DNA from: JAGXRK01 sp963714415
Lineage (GTDB): Bacteria; Bacteroidota; Ignavibacteria; Ignavibacteriales; Ignavibacteriaceae
Direction of reading: 5' to 3'
Assembly: GCA_963714415.1 (NCBI GenBank)
Contig: CAVQOL010000003.1
Coordinates: 372,001 to 436,000 of the forward strand
Length of the DNA stretch: 64,000 nt
Below are positions 63,468-64,000 of this stretch, piece after piece. The position numbers and the translations under genes are program-made. Positions within the stretch are counted from its first letter, which is position 1, and every line of letters starts with the position of its first letter. Under the pieces are notes generated by a model that was given only the letters and a program-made list of their open reading frames with translations, was not told the DNA's origin and did not search any database.

Positions 63468-64000
63468 TCGTTGATAAATTTAAAGTAATTATCAGGTAAT
63501 ATTTGAGCAGCCTCAATGGCTGCTTTTTTATTTTCGAATATTCCGAAAACCGTAGAACCTGTTCCTGTCATCATTGAAAGCAAAGACTCTGCCTCAATCA
63601 TTTTATCTTTTATGAATTTTATATCAGGATATTCTGAAAAAACTATATTTTCGAAATCATTAACTGCAATTCTTTGTAATTCATCCAACTCAATTATTCC
63701 TGATTTGACAAAAGTTTTTAAACTGATTTCCGGTGAATGCGGTTTGATAAGACCAAAAGCCCATCTTGTTGATATGTGAATACCGGGGTTTACAATCAGG
63801 ATTGGTTTGTCAATCCTTAAGTTTAGCGGAAAAAGAATTTCACCTCTGGATTCAGCAAAAGCAGGAACTGGATTCAGAAAATAAGGAACATCAGAACCTA
63901 ATTGTAAAGCAATGTCCGAAAGTTTTTCAGCTTCGATATTTAATTCATATATTTTATTGACAGCTAACAATGTTGCAGCGGCATTTGAACTGCCGCCTCC
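63464..64000 (-). CDS. ispE: 4-diphosphocytidyl-2-C-methyl-D-erythritol kinase, 5' end beyond the window
   Basis: IspE phosphorylates CDP-methylerythritol in the MEP isoprenoid pathway. The visible 179 codons include the GHMP ATP loop GGGSSNAAATLLAV at the window edge, GSDVPYFL with the catalytic Asp, PILIVNPGIHISTRWAF, and MTGTGSTVFGIF (motif 3). The N-terminal 90-100 residues with the substrate loop lie beyond base 64000. Its stop overlaps that of the ldcA-like gene. Confidence 0.92.
   Translation of the reverse strand, partial: GGGSSNAAATLLAVNKIYELNIEAEKLSDIALQLGSDVPYFLNPVPAFAESRGEILFPLNLRIDKPILIVNPGIHISTRWAFGLIKPHSPEISLKTFVKSGIIELDELQRIAVNDFENIVFSEYPDIKFIKDKMIEAESLLSMMTGTGSTVFGIFENKKAAIEAAQILPDNYFKFIND

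Overview
The window looks like part of a low-GC (roughly one third G+C) chromosome from the Bacteroidota/Chlorobi side of the tree, most plausibly an Ignavibacteria-type organism. This is inference from gene content: secreted proteins ending in type IX secretion (T9SS) C-terminal sorting domains of the 'NYPNPFNPST...GxYxYxxxxGxFxxxKKMxLxK' kind, two PorV/PorQ-type barrels, A/T-rich leaders with few strong Shine-Dalgarno sites, frequent TTG starts, a PabB-PabC fusion, a type 2 IPP isomerase, and an HPr/EI pair. No rRNA, CRISPR array, prophage or complete insertion sequence was seen. Two tRNA genes are present.

Layout. 1-2453: a T9SS C-terminal remnant and a broken T9SS-secreted protein on the minus strand. 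2454-3870: repeat-rich DNA, a GIY-YIG nuclease gene pressed between a tRNA-Val gene and a partial, palindrome-riddled copy of that tRNA, then tRNA-Gly. 3876-4643: STAS protein and a small membrane-anchored protein. 5175-8812: pdxH, EamA transporter, archease and RtcB. 8935-13485: NodB deacetylase, GT2, radical SAM, DUF1207-like barrel, M50 protease. 13539-17841: lipoprotein, broken T9SS protein, two PorV-like proteins. 17883-25017: surface-glycan genes (GT-C, GNAT/FemAB-like, GT-B, Asn-synthase-like, GT2) and glycerate kinase. 25097-28312: thyA, folA, mutL. 28367-37005: methylmalonyl-CoA mutase subunit, UbiA-type transferase, lipoprotein, CorC-like protein, tgt, yajC, ribBA, nfeD. 37059-38573: MFS transporter. 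38680-46000: pabBC, fni, polyprenyl synthase, ptsH, ptsI, sugar-phosphate isomerase. 45739-55579: protease/propeller/Omp85-like protein, BamB-like and PEGA proteins, prmC, dtd, a metalloenzyme, comEC, purE. 55605-62023: minus-strand cluster for an amino/acidic sugar. 62520-64000: ldcA-like gene and ispE running off the edge.

How the genes fit together. Three blocks serve the cell surface: the NodB/GT2/radical-SAM block, the glycan block at 18-24 kb, and the acid-sugar block at 55-62 kb. The T9SS cargo and PorV-like proteins and the large outer-membrane protein with its propeller lipoprotein belong to the same outer-membrane theme. Archease/RtcB form an RNA ligation pair. The folate genes (pabBC, folA, thyA) and isoprenoid genes (fni, polyprenyl synthase, ispE) are housekeeping.

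Quality caveat. At least fourteen genes carry single-base frameshifts whose two halves read on in another frame, including genes normally kept intact (thyA, pdxH, comEC, nfeD, sugar-phosphate isomerase). One break lies in an A7 run. Sequencing or assembly error is the simplest explanation. I give such genes their full reconstructed span. Type 'pseudogene' marks those with two or more breaks, or clear remnants, and does not assert loss of function in the cell.
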